Assembly (NCBI GenBank): GCA_037969115.1
Contig: JBBKWQ010000264.1
Location: 1 to 36,991 of the forward strand
Origin: JBBKWQ01 sp037969115
Lineage (GTDB): Bacteria > Actinomycetota > Acidimicrobiia > Acidimicrobiales > Ilumatobacteraceae
Length of the DNA: 36,991 bases
Direction of reading: 5' to 3'
A program made the translations under genes and the position numbers. Shown here one piece after another: positions 8,268 to 16,776 of the stretch; the first letter of the stretch is position 1; each line of letters begins with the position of its first letter. The notes beneath the pieces are model-generated. The model ran no database searches. It saw only the letters and a list, made by a program, of their open reading frames with translations, and was not told the DNA's origin.

Positions 8268-10255
8268 CTCGAAGCCACCCCGGTGTCGTCCGGGATGTAG
8301 AGCACCAGGCCGGTCGTGGTGGAACACCAGTCAGCGCCGGCTGGAGCGTCGGCTGTCGTGTCCTCGACTTCGGCACCCCGGCTGACCGCAGCGTCGATCG
8401 CAGGGAGTTGGAACGAGCTTGCGTCGAACGCGCTCTCGCTGACGAGTAGTTTCACCCACTCCCGGGTCTGGGCTCCGGGTTTCCGGTCGACCGTGGCCGA
8501 CATCGAGAGTTTGATGCCGACGTTGCGCGGCGCCACGCGCGGGGCGAGCCGTTCGGTCGGCACGAGCACGCCGCAGCCGAAATGGTCGTCGAGATACAAC
8601 AGCGCGACGTGGAGGTCGCGGCCAGTGGTGTTCTCGAACTGGAACCACACCCGCGTGACTCCGTCTGGCCCGCACGCGATCGAGTAGTCGCCTTCCGGCA
8701 CAATCGGTGCGCGGTCGGCGGGTGGTTGCTCGCCGTCGTCGGGCGTCCTCGGGAAGATCTTCAACTGGACGGCATCGGCGAGTGCGGGGCGGTGGCAGCT
8801 GGACTCCCGGCGCTGCTCCCACTTGCCGAGGTGTTCGAGCTGCGATACCACGGTGGCGGCCGCGGTAGCAGGGTCGGCGCACGGGATCGTCGGCGAGGGC
8901 GGGACGGCGTCGGACCCGTCGACCCGAAGCAGCCGGAGACGCGGCGCGTCGGGTTCTTCTTCGTATCGCAGCCGGAACCCGATCGCACCCGGTGTCGGCG
9001 GTCCGGTCTGCTCTCGCACGTACGGCGACGGCCCGCCGTCGGGCCCGGACGAACCGAGTCGGGCACGAACTTGGTCGAACGCCGCTCGAGCGGAGTCGCT
9101 GGCATTGTCGTCGTCGAACATGACGGTGGTCAACGGATGTGGTGCCGAAACGACCACGGCTTCATACGACGTGTCGACGGGTTCCCAGTCGATCGGCTCC
9201 ACCAACGCCCTGCCCGCCTCGACCGACACGACGCGAACGTCACCGCAGCGTTCACCGTCCTTCGTACAGACGAGGCGGAACTCGTCGCCGTCGTCGGGCC
9301 CGCGGAGTCCGTGAACCGAACCGGCGTCGACCGACCAACCTTGCTTCGACAACGTCATCGTGAACGCGGCCTGCGCTGGCTTGATCGCTCCGCTGAGGAA
9401 CTTGCCGTCGCCGAGGCTTCCAGCAATGATCGGATACAACACCGGCCGCTGAGTGGGGTAGTTGCGTTCGACTCGGGCCTGCACAGCGGACAGCACCGAC
9501 CGGTACGTCGCCGTACCCGACACTGTTTTGAGCACGTCGAGGAGTGACGAGGAGAAGACCCCCCGCCGCTCGCCCTCGATGGTGTCCTCGTTGGCGAGCT
9601 CCCACGACTGGCAAGCCGACAGGGCGACGTGCGCCGAAGCAGCATTGTCGCCGACGCGGTCGAGCGCTCCCGCCAGGAAGTCGTCGACGGGCCGGGGACC
9701 TTTGAGCGCCGTGACCATTGCCCTGGTGGTGGGATCGTCGTCGGGTGAGGTCTCCGGGATCCACTGCCGGGCGGTCGCTGTCGATACGTCACGTGTGACA
9801 TCGCCGGAATGGCAGCAGTCCATGATCGCGACGACATGGGCACCTCGGGCCGCCACTTCGTCGAGCAACAGACCGAGCTCCTTGTCGACCAGCGGCCAGG
9901 CGATCTTGTCGTCGGTCGTGTGGCCCGAATCGAACAGCATCAGGTTCTGCAGCTGCCCGGACGGTTCGCTGCCGCTGATCACGTCGGGGACAGCCTCCTC
10001 GCTCCCGTGGCCGGCGAACCCGAAGAAGGCCACGTCGCCAGTTCCCGCCTGGGCGAGGTGTGACCGGAAGCCGGCGATCACGCCGTCACGCGTCGCTGCT
10101 TCGTCCTCGAGTGTCTCGATGTGAGCGGCGTCACCGAGGCGGGCGCGGAGATACTCGCCGAGATAACGCACGTCGTTACGACAGCCCTTCAACGCTCCGA
10201 CGGGTGATCGATAGCCGTCGACACCGACCAGGAGACCAAAGAATCTGTCGCTCAT
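8264..10255 (-). CDS. Caspase-like (C14 family) cysteine protease with C-terminal DUF4384-like domain
   Basis: A 663-aa protein. Residues 4-260 form a caspase p20-like domain: FFGLLVGVDGY at the first strand, His83 in FFGFAGHGSEE and Cys148 in VVAIMDCCHSGD, giving an intact dyad. After a linker containing an SH3-like beta segment (WSVDAGSVHGLRGPDDGDEF), the C-terminal part has WFQFENTTGRDLHVALLYLD and GVLVPTERLAP, resembling DUF4384 domains found behind bacterial caspases. No membrane helix is seen. Start ATG 10255 is set by the beginning of the caspase fold; the longer frame to 10411 would run into the CHAT promoter and start. It is coupled through ATGA to the patatin gene and diverges from the CHAT gene 88 bp away, suggesting a protease-lipase cell-death unit. 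Bacterial caspase-like proteases often cut after Arg or Lys; specificity here is unknown. Confidence 0.87.
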   Translation of the reverse strand: MSDRFFGLLVGVDGYRSPVGALKGCRNDVRYLGEYLRARLGDAAHIETLEDEAATRDGVIAGFRSHLAQAGTGDVAFFGFAGHGSEEAVPDVISGSEPSGQLQNLMLFDSGHTTDDKIAWPLVDKELGLLLDEVAARGAHVVAIMDCCHSGDVTRDVSTATARQWIPETSPDDDPTTRAMVTALKGPRPVDDFLAGALDRVGDNAASAHVALSACQSWELANEDTIEGERRGVFSSSLLDVLKTVSGTATYRSVLSAVQARVERNYPTQRPVLYPIIAGSLGDGKFLSGAIKPAQAAFTMTLSKQGWSVDAGSVHGLRGPDDGDEFRLVCTKDGERCGDVRVVSVEAGRALVEPIDWEPVDTSYEAVVVSAPHPLTTVMFDDDNASDSARAAFDQVRARLGSSGPDGGPSPYVREQTGPPTPGAIGFRLRYEEEPDAPRLRLLRVDGSDAVPPSPTIPCADPATAAATVVSQLEHLGKWEQRRESSCHRPALADAVQLKIFPRTPDDGEQPPADRAPIVPEGDYSIACGPDGVTRVWFQFENTTGRDLHVALLYLDDHFGCGVLVPTERLAPRVAPRNVGIKLSMSATVDRKPGAQTREWVKLLVSESAFDASSFQLPAIDAAVSRGAEVEDTTADAPAGADWCSTTTGLVLYIPDDTGVASR

Positions 10256-10330
10256 GTGAGCAGTCTCGCGCATTCCGCGACGGTGCCGTGACGGGCATCC
10301 GGCCTGGTCAGAGTAGACAAGCGGATCGAG

Positions 10331-10336
10331 TACGGT
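10331..10336 (+). promoter_or_regulatory. Candidate -10 element of a leaderless CHAT mRNA
   Basis: TACGGT fits TAnnnT and stands 7 nt before GTG 10344, the spacing typical of actinobacterial leaderless transcripts. No ribosome binding site precedes either GTG 10335 or GTG 10344. There is no clear -35 box. Confidence 0.35.
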
Positions 10337-10343
10337 GACTTCG

Positions 10344-11963
10344 GTGGCTGGCCCGTTCTCCGACCTGAGGATCTCCTTCGAACAGATGATCGGCGGTGAG
10401 TACAGCGTCACGGCGCGTCTCGACGACGGCCCCCCTCATGCTTCGGTGTTCACCATGCCGATGACCGATGACGAGATCCGACTCGCAATCGCCCAGCTGA
10501 GCACGACGCGTTCGTCCACCGACCGCCTGCGCAACTCACCCAGCGTCTCGCGCGCGGCAGTCGTGGAGACTCAGGGCAATCAGAAGCGCACAGCGGAAGA
10601 CTTCGGGACGAAGCTGTACGACGCCTTGATCGGTGGCGAGGTGGCGCAGCTCTTCGACGAGGCTCGAAGCCGAGGCGACGGTGCTGTGCGAATCCGGCTC
10701 GTGATGAGCAAGGAACAGCCGCAGCTGCTCGGCATCCCGTGGGAGTTTCTCTGTCGGAACGGCACGTTTCTCGCTGCGCAACCCGAGTCTCCGGTCGTCC
10801 GAGAGCTCACCACGCCGGAACGTGTGTCGCCCTATCGCATCCCCGGCAAGGTCCGCATGCTCGGCGTCATCGCCAGCCCGAAAGGTCCACCGCCCTTGAA
10901 CGTCGAAAAGGAGAAGCAGCGGGTCAGGGACGCCACCGCATCATTTGCCGACGAGATCGACATCCACTGGATCGACGACTGCACGTTCACCAAGATGCAG
11001 CGCGCGTTGCGAGAGCTGCAGCCGAACATCCTCCACTTCGTCGGCCACAGCGCCTTCACCGACGCCGGCGAAGCGGTGTTGTCGCTGTGTGACGACGAGG
11101 GCAACGAGAAGCTGGTGAACGACACCACCTTCGCGAACCTGATCGGAAGAGCTCCCTCGTTGAGGCTCGTCGTGCTCAACTCGTGTGAGGGGGCTCAGGC
11201 CGGTAAGGACGATGCCTTCTCGGGTATCGCGACCAAACTGGTGGAACAGGGTCGTAGCGCCGTGGTCGCCATGCAGTTCGAGATCACCGACGAAGCTGCG
11301 AGCGCCTTTGCCGGTGTGTTCTACGAGACGTTGGTCGGCAAGCGCTACCCGGTCGACAAGGCGGTGTCCGAGGCCCGCAAGACCGTGATGGGCGTGAACT
11401 ATGTCGAGTTCGCGACGCCGGTGCTGTTCCTCGAAGACGGCGAAGCCAACGTCTTCCAGTTCCCGAAATCCGTTCCGAAGCGGGCTCTGGTGCTGTCTGG
11501 CGCAGCGATCGCCGCCGTGGCGATGCTCCTGATCGGCTTCTTCGCGTTTCGTGGCAACAACGAGTCCGCGACCGGATCCGAAGGGCCTGGCACGAGCGTT
11601 GCGTCGCTGGCCGGCGTCGGACAGACCATCAGTGCCGCGTCCCTGCTCTCGGTCGACAACTGCCTCGACAGCGACCTCTTCACCGGCGCGGACTTCTTCC
11701 CGTTGAACTTCGACCAACCCGCTACCGCCGTCGGCAGCGGCATCGAGTCATGCACCTCGGCACTCGAACACCTCACGACCGACGGCTACCAGAGCGACAG
11801 TCTGTACACCGTGATCGACGATCGGATCAGTGAGGCCGCCGGCCTCATGGCCGATGGTGAGCTGACGACCGCCGAAGAACAGCTGTTCGTGGCCACCGCC
11901 GACGATCTCCTTGACCGCGCCGACGAACGTTGGTTCGCGATCAAGGAGTTTTTCGGGGGCTGA
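10344..11963 (+). CDS. CHAT-domain cysteine protease with C-terminal membrane anchor
   Basis: A 539-aa protein from GTG 10344 (GTG 10335 is three codons longer). The N-terminal part (1-165) has the beta-rich segment typical before CHAT domains, with QLLGIPWEFLCRNGTFLA. The CHAT protease spans about 168-365: His235 in ILHFVGHSAF and Cys281 in LRLVVLNSCEGAQ form the dyad, followed by AFSGIATKLVEQGRSAVVAMQFEI and FYETLVGKRYPVDKAVSEAR. A single helix at about 381-402 anchors it, leaving an outer tail of about 135 residues with paired cysteines (DNCLDSD, ESCTSAL). CHAT proteases are separase/caspase relatives found as conflict effectors. It is divergent from the caspase-patatin pair, so both share a control region. 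The protease should face the cytoplasm and the Cys pair the outside. Confidence 0.87.
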   Translation: MAGPFSDLRISFEQMIGGEYSVTARLDDGPPHASVFTMPMTDDEIRLAIAQLSTTRSSTDRLRNSPSVSRAAVVETQGNQKRTAEDFGTKLYDALIGGEVAQLFDEARSRGDGAVRIRLVMSKEQPQLLGIPWEFLCRNGTFLAAQPESPVVRELTTPERVSPYRIPGKVRMLGVIASPKGPPPLNVEKEKQRVRDATASFADEIDIHWIDDCTFTKMQRALRELQPNILHFVGHSAFTDAGEAVLSLCDDEGNEKLVNDTTFANLIGRAPSLRLVVLNSCEGAQAGKDDAFSGIATKLVEQGRSAVVAMQFEITDEAASAFAGVFYETLVGKRYPVDKAVSEARKTVMGVNYVEFATPVLFLEDGEANVFQFPKSVPKRALVLSGAAIAAVAMLLIGFFAFRGNNESATGSEGPGTSVASLAGVGQTISAASLLSVDNCLDSDLFTGADFFPLNFDQPATAVGSGIESCTSALEHLTTDGYQSDSLYTVIDDRISEAAGLMADGELTTAEEQLFVATADDLLDRADERWFAIKEFFGG

Positions 11964-12083
11964 GGCCGATCTGAATCGGGGCGACGGCGATAACGCCGTT
12001 GTGCACTAAGGTCCTGGTCAGCAGCGCGTCGCATGGGGTGAACGCGCGTCGAGCAGCGGCGCGAGTCGCTGAAGGGGGGACAG
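11964..12083 (+). promoter_or_regulatory. Intergenic region with a small hairpin
   Basis: ACGGCG (11984-11989) pairs with CGCCGT (11994-11999) around ATAA. No T-run follows, so termination after the CHAT gene is uncertain. The rest should hold the promoter of the downstream small ORF and cyclase gene. Confidence 0.3.
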
Positions 12084-12242
12084 ATGTACCGGTGCATTCG
12101 GTGCGACGAGAACGTCGATGACGGTGAGCGCGAGGCTCATGCCGCGACGAAAGCTCATCAGGGCAACGGAGGAAGCGCAGAGGTGGTCGACGGGGACTAC
12201 GAGGAACTCCCCGAGACGAGGGGCACCTCCAAGACCCAATGA
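12084..12242 (+). CDS. 52-aa zinc-finger-like small protein
   Basis: This short ORF begins MYRCIRCDENVDDGERE and ends GTSKTQ. It has the strongest ribosome binding site nearby: GAAGGGGGGA ends 3 nt before the ATG. Cys4-x2-Cys7 followed by His19-x5-His25 gives a compact C2H2-like metal-binding pattern, after which the chain is acidic. It lies 54 bp upstream of the cyclase-ATPase gene on the same strand, so co-transcription is likely. I do not recognise a named family. The strong site, the CxxC pair and the position favour a real gene over chance, but the length limits certainty. Confidence 0.5.
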   Translation: MYRCIRCDENVDDGEREAHAATKAHQGNGGSAEVVDGDYEELPETRGTSKTQ

Positions 12243-12286
12243 CGCCGCGGCGTCGTCGCACCGTGCTCGCGACGTAAGGCGAGCAC
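12241..12286 (+). promoter_or_regulatory. Two consecutive hairpins between the small ORF and the cyclase start
   Basis: GACGCCGCGGCGTC (12241-12254) is a perfect palindrome covering the small ORF stop. GTGCTCGC (12263-12270) then pairs with GCGAGCAC (12279-12286) around an 8-nt loop that contains TAAG of the only SD-like sequence. The second stem ends 10 nt before the cyclase ATG. It may attenuate transcription or limit ribosome access. Confidence 0.45.
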
Positions 12287-12296
12287 CTTCGAACGT

Positions 12297-15200
12297 ATGT
12301 CGTCGAGCATGGACGAACGCGAACAACTTCAACGGGCGATCGAAGCGCAGGCAACCCTCCGGGGGACGCTGCCGGACGAGATCGTGGACGCAACCATCGT
12401 TGCGCTCGAGGACCGGCTGGCGATCCTCGCCGACGCAGCGCGCCCCAAACGTCGCAAGCTGATCACCGTGCTGTTCGCCGACCTCACCGGGTCGACGGCG
12501 CTCGGAGAATCCCTCGATCCGGAGGAGCTGTCCGACCGGTTCGACGCCTTGTGGCGCTACCTCGACGGGGTCATCGATCGGCACGAGGGTCGGATCGACA
12601 AGCACATCGGTGACGCAGTCATGGCGCTGTGGGGTGCCGATCACGCGCGCGAGGACGATTCGGAGCGAGCGATCCGGGCTGCCCTCGAGATGCAGACGGT
12701 GCTCACAAGGCTGCGCGACGAGGGAGAGGTGCCGGCGCTCGGCATGCGAATCGGCATCAACACCGGTCCGGTCGTACTCGGAGCGATCGCGAGCACCGAT
12801 GAGTTCACGGCGATGGGCGACACGGTGAATGTCGCCGCACGCCTCGAACAGGCTGCGCCCCCGGGCGGCGTGCTGATCGGACACGACACCTACCGCCACG
12901 TTCGCGGCGTCTTCGATGTCCGCGTGCAGGAACCCCTGGTCGTCAAGGGGAAGCGGGCATCACTTCGCACCTACCTCGTCGATGGCATCCAACCACGCGC
13001 ATTCCGATTGCGGACCCGCAGGATCGAGGGCGTCGAGACGTCGATGATCGGTCGTCATTCGGAGCTCGCACGACTCAAGCAGGCGTTGACGACCACGATC
13101 GACAACTCGACCGCGACCGCAGCGTTGGTCGTCGGCGATGCAGGGATCGGGAAGTCTCGGTTGCTCTACGAGTTCGAAGACTGGCTTCGCCTTCGCTCTG
13201 GCAACGTGCGGTTGTTCACCGGACGTGCCGATCAGGGGCGTCAGGGCGTGCCGTACTCGTTGATCCGCGACGTCCTGTACTCGCGGTTCGAGATCGCAGA
13301 AGACGAGCCGAGTGAAATCGCGTTGGCCAAACTCATCGTCGGTCTCCGCGCACTCGCAGGGCCGGACGTGGCCGACGAAGCTCCCATCATCGGGCATCTC
13401 ATCGGAATCGACATCGACATCGGACCCTCGGCACGCGGTGACGCGGTCGAGGAGCGTCAGCTGGCCGAGCGAGGGGCGCTCGCGCTCGGTCGTCTCCTTG
13501 CCCGCGCCGCCGCGAAGGTGCCGGTCGTGCTCCTGCTCGAAGATCTGCACTGGGCCGATCGAGCATCGGCGGACCTGCTCGGCCGCGTCCAGCGCGACGT
13601 GGCAGCCTGTCCGATCCTCATCGTCGGCCTCAGCCGTGCGAACCCGGTAGACCGTCCGGGGGCATGGGATCGAGCCGACACCTGGACGGTTCGGATCGAC
13701 CTGGCGCCGCTGACGGGCATCGAGGCCGAGCAGCTCGTCGACGAGGTGCTCCAGAAGATGTCCGACATACCGACAGGTCCGAAGCGACAAATCGTCAAGG
13801 CCGCTGCGGGCAACCCCTTCTTCGTGGAAGAACTCGTGCGCATGATGGTCGACGAAGATGTGATCAGCATCACCGGCGACCACTGGACGTTCCGAGCGGA
13901 TCGTCTGGGAGAACTCGCGATACCGCCGACCGTGACCGGCGTGATCCAGGCCCGACTCGATCGACTGTCACCCGACGAGCTCTCGGTGCTGCAGCGTGCC
14001 TCCGTCGTGGGTCGGGTGTTCTGGGAGGCATCGATTCCCACCGTGGAAACCGGCCACGATGGTGGTGCCGTCGACGTGCCCTCGACGTTGGCCGCACTCG
14101 TTGCCCGCGACCTGATCGAACAGCAGGACACGTCGGACTTTCAGAGCACCACCGAATACCGGTTCAAGCATGCGATCCTGCACGAGGTCACCTACGAGAC
14201 GGTGCTCCGGCACGATCGTCGTGTCCTTCATCGTAGAGTCGGGGAGTGGATGGCCGGGCGCGGCGACGGGTCGGTGACTGCGAGCGCCGTAGCCGGGCAC
14301 TTCTCGGCAGGAGGTGCTGTTCTCGAGTCGGCCCAGTGGTTTGCCCGCGCGACGAGCCAGGCACGAAAGCGCGGTGCCGTCGACGAAGCGATCAGTGCCG
14401 GCCGGGCGGCGCTCGACCCGGGAGTCCTCGACGACCCGGCCAAACTGCGTGTGTTCGACGACCTCTGCGAATCGCTCTCGATCGCAGCGCAGTACGACGA
14501 CGCAATGGCGATGGCCGTAACGATGGCGCAGACGGCCGAGGCGCTCGACGACGGCAGCAGTCTCGCCGTCGCTCTGATGCATCAATCGCATCTCCACGTC
14601 CGACAGGGACGCAATCGAGAAGCGCTCGGCAACGCACAGCAGGCTCACGAGCTGTTGGTTCGCAACGGTGCGGGATCCGACGAGCTGCTCAAGTCGGTCA
14701 CGGAGTTGGCGTGGGTGCTGCTCCGGCTCGGCCGGGCGCAAGAAGCCGTCGATCGGGGATTGGAGGCGGTCGGTCTCGTCGACGAGACCGCCGCAGTCCG
14801 TTCGCTTCGGGGCGTGCACAGCATGCTGGGTGCCGCCTACCACACGTTGGGAAACTATGCGGAGGCGGCCGCGCACGTCGGGGAAGCACTGACGCTCGAT
14901 CGGAGGCGTGGCGACCGTCGAGGTGAGGCTGCGAACCTGATCAATCTTGGTGAAGTGGCGCGCTTGCAGGGCGATCGCCGTCGATCGATCGCCGTGCTGA
15001 CGGATGCGCTCACGATCGTTCGCGAGATCGGCGATCGAGACCAGGAAGCGCTGGTGCTGAGCAATCTCGGCGGGACATTCGTCGAGGTCGGCGACGTCGA
15101 TGTCGGCATGACCCATCTCATCGCCGCAGTGCAACTGTCCGAGCGGTCCGGCGGGAACGAACATGCGTCAGAGACGCACCGGTTCCTCGCCGAAGCGCTT

Positions 15201-15557
15201 CTTGCTCGCGGTGACATCGCGCAGGCGTCGGCTGAAGCCCGGACCGCCATGGAGCTGGCACATCATGACGAGAACCCCGACCATCTCGGGCATGCGTGGA
15301 GGGTGTTCGGGCTGATCGCGGCGGGCACCGACCAGCCCATCGAAGGGTCCGGCGTGGGCGGTCTCCTCGAAGCCGACGAATGCCTTTCGAAGAGCGTGTC
15401 GATCTTTGCCGCAGCGGGTATGGAGCGCGATCGTGCGCTCGCGCTCGCCAACCGTGCCACGATCGCCGAACACGCCGGTGACGCAGCGTCAGCGTCCACG
15501 TATCTCGACAAGGCGCGCTCGATCTTGGCCGCGCTCGGCCTCGACAATCTGGTCTGA
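12297..15557 (+). CDS. Class III nucleotidyl cyclase fused to a STAND-like ATPase and TPR repeats
   Basis: A 1086-aa soluble regulator. Residues 7-47 are an N-terminal helix pair. Residues 52-225 are a class III adenylyl/guanylyl cyclase catalytic domain: metal-binding Asp62 (FADLTGS) and Asp106 (KHIGDAVMAL), Lys102 and Asp175 for base recognition, and Asn178 and Arg182 (GDTVNVAARLE) for the transition state. All key residues are present, with Lys/Asp favouring ATP. An AAA/STAND ATPase follows: Walker A VGDAGIGKSRLL (279-290) and Walker B VVLLLEDLHWAD (about 413-424). From about residue 690 to the end are TPR repeats. This is a common actinobacterial architecture in which ligand or partner binding by the TPR part controls cyclase output. 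It follows the zinc-finger-like ORF. ATG 12297 and ATG 12309 are both possible starts; neither has a well-spaced SD. Confidence 0.9.
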   Translation: MSSSMDEREQLQRAIEAQATLRGTLPDEIVDATIVALEDRLAILADAARPKRRKLITVLFADLTGSTALGESLDPEELSDRFDALWRYLDGVIDRHEGRIDKHIGDAVMALWGADHAREDDSERAIRAALEMQTVLTRLRDEGEVPALGMRIGINTGPVVLGAIASTDEFTAMGDTVNVAARLEQAAPPGGVLIGHDTYRHVRGVFDVRVQEPLVVKGKRASLRTYLVDGIQPRAFRLRTRRIEGVETSMIGRHSELARLKQALTTTIDNSTATAALVVGDAGIGKSRLLYEFEDWLRLRSGNVRLFTGRADQGRQGVPYSLIRDVLYSRFEIAEDEPSEIALAKLIVGLRALAGPDVADEAPIIGHLIGIDIDIGPSARGDAVEERQLAERGALALGRLLARAAAKVPVVLLLEDLHWADRASADLLGRVQRDVAACPILIVGLSRANPVDRPGAWDRADTWTVRIDLAPLTGIEAEQLVDEVLQKMSDIPTGPKRQIVKAAAGNPFFVEELVRMMVDEDVISITGDHWTFRADRLGELAIPPTVTGVIQARLDRLSPDELSVLQRASVVGRVFWEASIPTVETGHDGGAVDVPSTLAALVARDLIEQQDTSDFQSTTEYRFKHAILHEVTYETVLRHDRRVLHRRVGEWMAGRGDGSVTASAVAGHFSAGGAVLESAQWFARATSQARKRGAVDEAISAGRAALDPGVLDDPAKLRVFDDLCESLSIAAQYDDAMAMAVTMAQTAEALDDGSSLAVALMHQSHLHVRQGRNREALGNAQQAHELLVRNGAGSDELLKSVTELAWVLLRLGRAQEAVDRGLEAVGLVDETAAVRSLRGVHSMLGAAYHTLGNYAEAAAHVGEALTLDRRRGDRRGEAANLINLGEVARLQGDRRRSIAVLTDALTIVREIGDRDQEALVLSNLGGTFVEVGDVDVGMTHLIAAVQLSERSGGNEHASETHRFLAEALLARGDIAQASAEARTAMELAHHDENPDHLGHAWRVFGLIAAGTDQPIEGSGVGGLLEADECLSKSVSIFAAAGMERDRALALANRATIAEHAGDAASASTYLDKARSILAALGLDNLV

Positions 15558-15582
15558 CAGCCGGCCGGATCCCGAGCGGCTG
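15558..15582. terminator. Possible bidirectional terminator hairpin
   Basis: CAGCCG (15558-15563) pairs with CGGCTG (15577-15582) directly after the cyclase stop, in the 40-bp gap between convergent genes. No T-run is visible, so this is a weak call. Confidence 0.3.
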
Positions 15583-15597
15583 CGAGACAAGCGACTC

Positions 15598-16692
15598 CTA
15601 CTCGCCGGGCATACCTTCCAGAATGGCAAGGATGTCGAGGTCATCGAAGTCGAAGTCATCCTCCTCGGAACCGCCGCGCGTGGTCACCTCGACGCGCCGT
15701 TTCTCTCCGATCAAGGCCGTCCAGGTGGCAGGGCCGACTTCGTGGTCGGGCTTCAGGCCGGCCGCAGATTGAAATTGCCCCACGATCTCCTGGGTGGCGT
15801 TGCCGTAGATCCCGTCGCGATTTCCCGATGAGTCGCGGAGCAGACCGCGCGTGATCAGCGTGACCTGCAGAACGCGGGCGTGTGGTCCCTCTTCTCCGGG
15901 CTTCACCACGCGGAGCAATGCACTCCAGGTCTGCGGGCCGACGATGCCGTCGACCGTCAGCCCGGAACCGCGTTGAAATGCTTCCACGATCTGCTGGTCG
16001 GCCGGATCGTATGTGCCGTCTCGAGTCTGGGGAGTGTCCGGCAGCTGTTCGCGGGCGACGAGCGCCTCGATCATGACCGCAGCAGCCGGACCGCTGTCGC
16101 CGGGCCGGGCCCGGTAGGCGGGCGTGAGCATGATGGGCTCGGCGCCGCTCGACGGAGTGGAGTCGGTCGGCGACGACGCTTCGGACGTGTGCGAGGGCTG
16201 CGACGTGGGAGTGGATGCGGCCCAGGGCGGCTGCCCCCACTCCGGGTTCTTCTCGTAGCGGGATCGGCCACGCGACAGCTCTGCCGGTTGCACGTGCCAC
16301 GGCTCGTTGTTCACGTCGGCAAAGGTCTGGAGATCGAACGCGGCGGCGTTCTGACCGAGCCATTTCATGTCGCCGACGAGATCGGCTGCGAGCCCGATTT
16401 CGTGCATCGAGTTGCCGGGAGGCGCCGCCGGCGCCATGTTCGGGAGCCGGCTCCATTGTTTTCCGTCGTATCGGTACTTTCCGTTGGGATCCGGCACGTG
16501 ACGGCTGAGGAAGAGCTGGAGCTGTTGGGTCAATGGCCGAAGACCCTGGCCCAGTCCGACCTTGCCCCCTGACGCTTCGATGATCCCGCTGACCCGTTCC
16601 TGCATCTTCGGATGCATTCCCTGGAACGAGCTCCAACTCCTGATCGAGTCGAGTGTCGCCCGACGTTTCGAATACGTGGGGTAATCAGTCAT
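15598..16692 (-). CDS. M15/VanY-like peptidase with two peptidoglycan-binding domains
   Basis: A 364-aa protein. An M15 D-Ala-D-Ala-carboxypeptidase-like domain (20-145) carries zinc ligands His97 and Asp104 in NSMHEIGLAADL, Glu130 and His133 in NNEPWHVQ. A Ser/Thr/Pro-rich linker (160-185) leads to two peptidoglycan-binding type 1 domains (about 195-265, with FQRGSGLTVDGIVGPQTWSA, and 270-340, with SAAGLKPDHEVGPATWTALI), and the tail is acidic (EEDDFDFDDLD). The start is secure: AGGAGG stands 6 nt before ATG 16692. There is no signal peptide or membrane helix, unusual for a wall enzyme, so it may leave the cell by a non-Sec route, upon lysis, or act as a phage-like endolysin. It is convergent with the cyclase gene. 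Confidence 0.82.
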   Translation of the reverse strand: MTDYPTYSKRRATLDSIRSWSSFQGMHPKMQERVSGIIEASGGKVGLGQGLRPLTQQLQLFLSRHVPDPNGKYRYDGKQWSRLPNMAPAAPPGNSMHEIGLAADLVGDMKWLGQNAAAFDLQTFADVNNEPWHVQPAELSRGRSRYEKNPEWGQPPWAASTPTSQPSHTSEASSPTDSTPSSGAEPIMLTPAYRARPGDSGPAAAVMIEALVAREQLPDTPQTRDGTYDPADQQIVEAFQRGSGLTVDGIVGPQTWSALLRVVKPGEEGPHARVLQVTLITRGLLRDSSGNRDGIYGNATQEIVGQFQSAAGLKPDHEVGPATWTALIGEKRRVEVTTRGGSEEDDFDFDDLDILAILEGMPGE

Positions 16693-16776
16693 GACAACCT
16701 CCTCATTGGCGGACCGTCACAATAACCCACTGGCGGGCGAGCCCGATTCGGCCCGACCGCAGGACCGATCGACACG

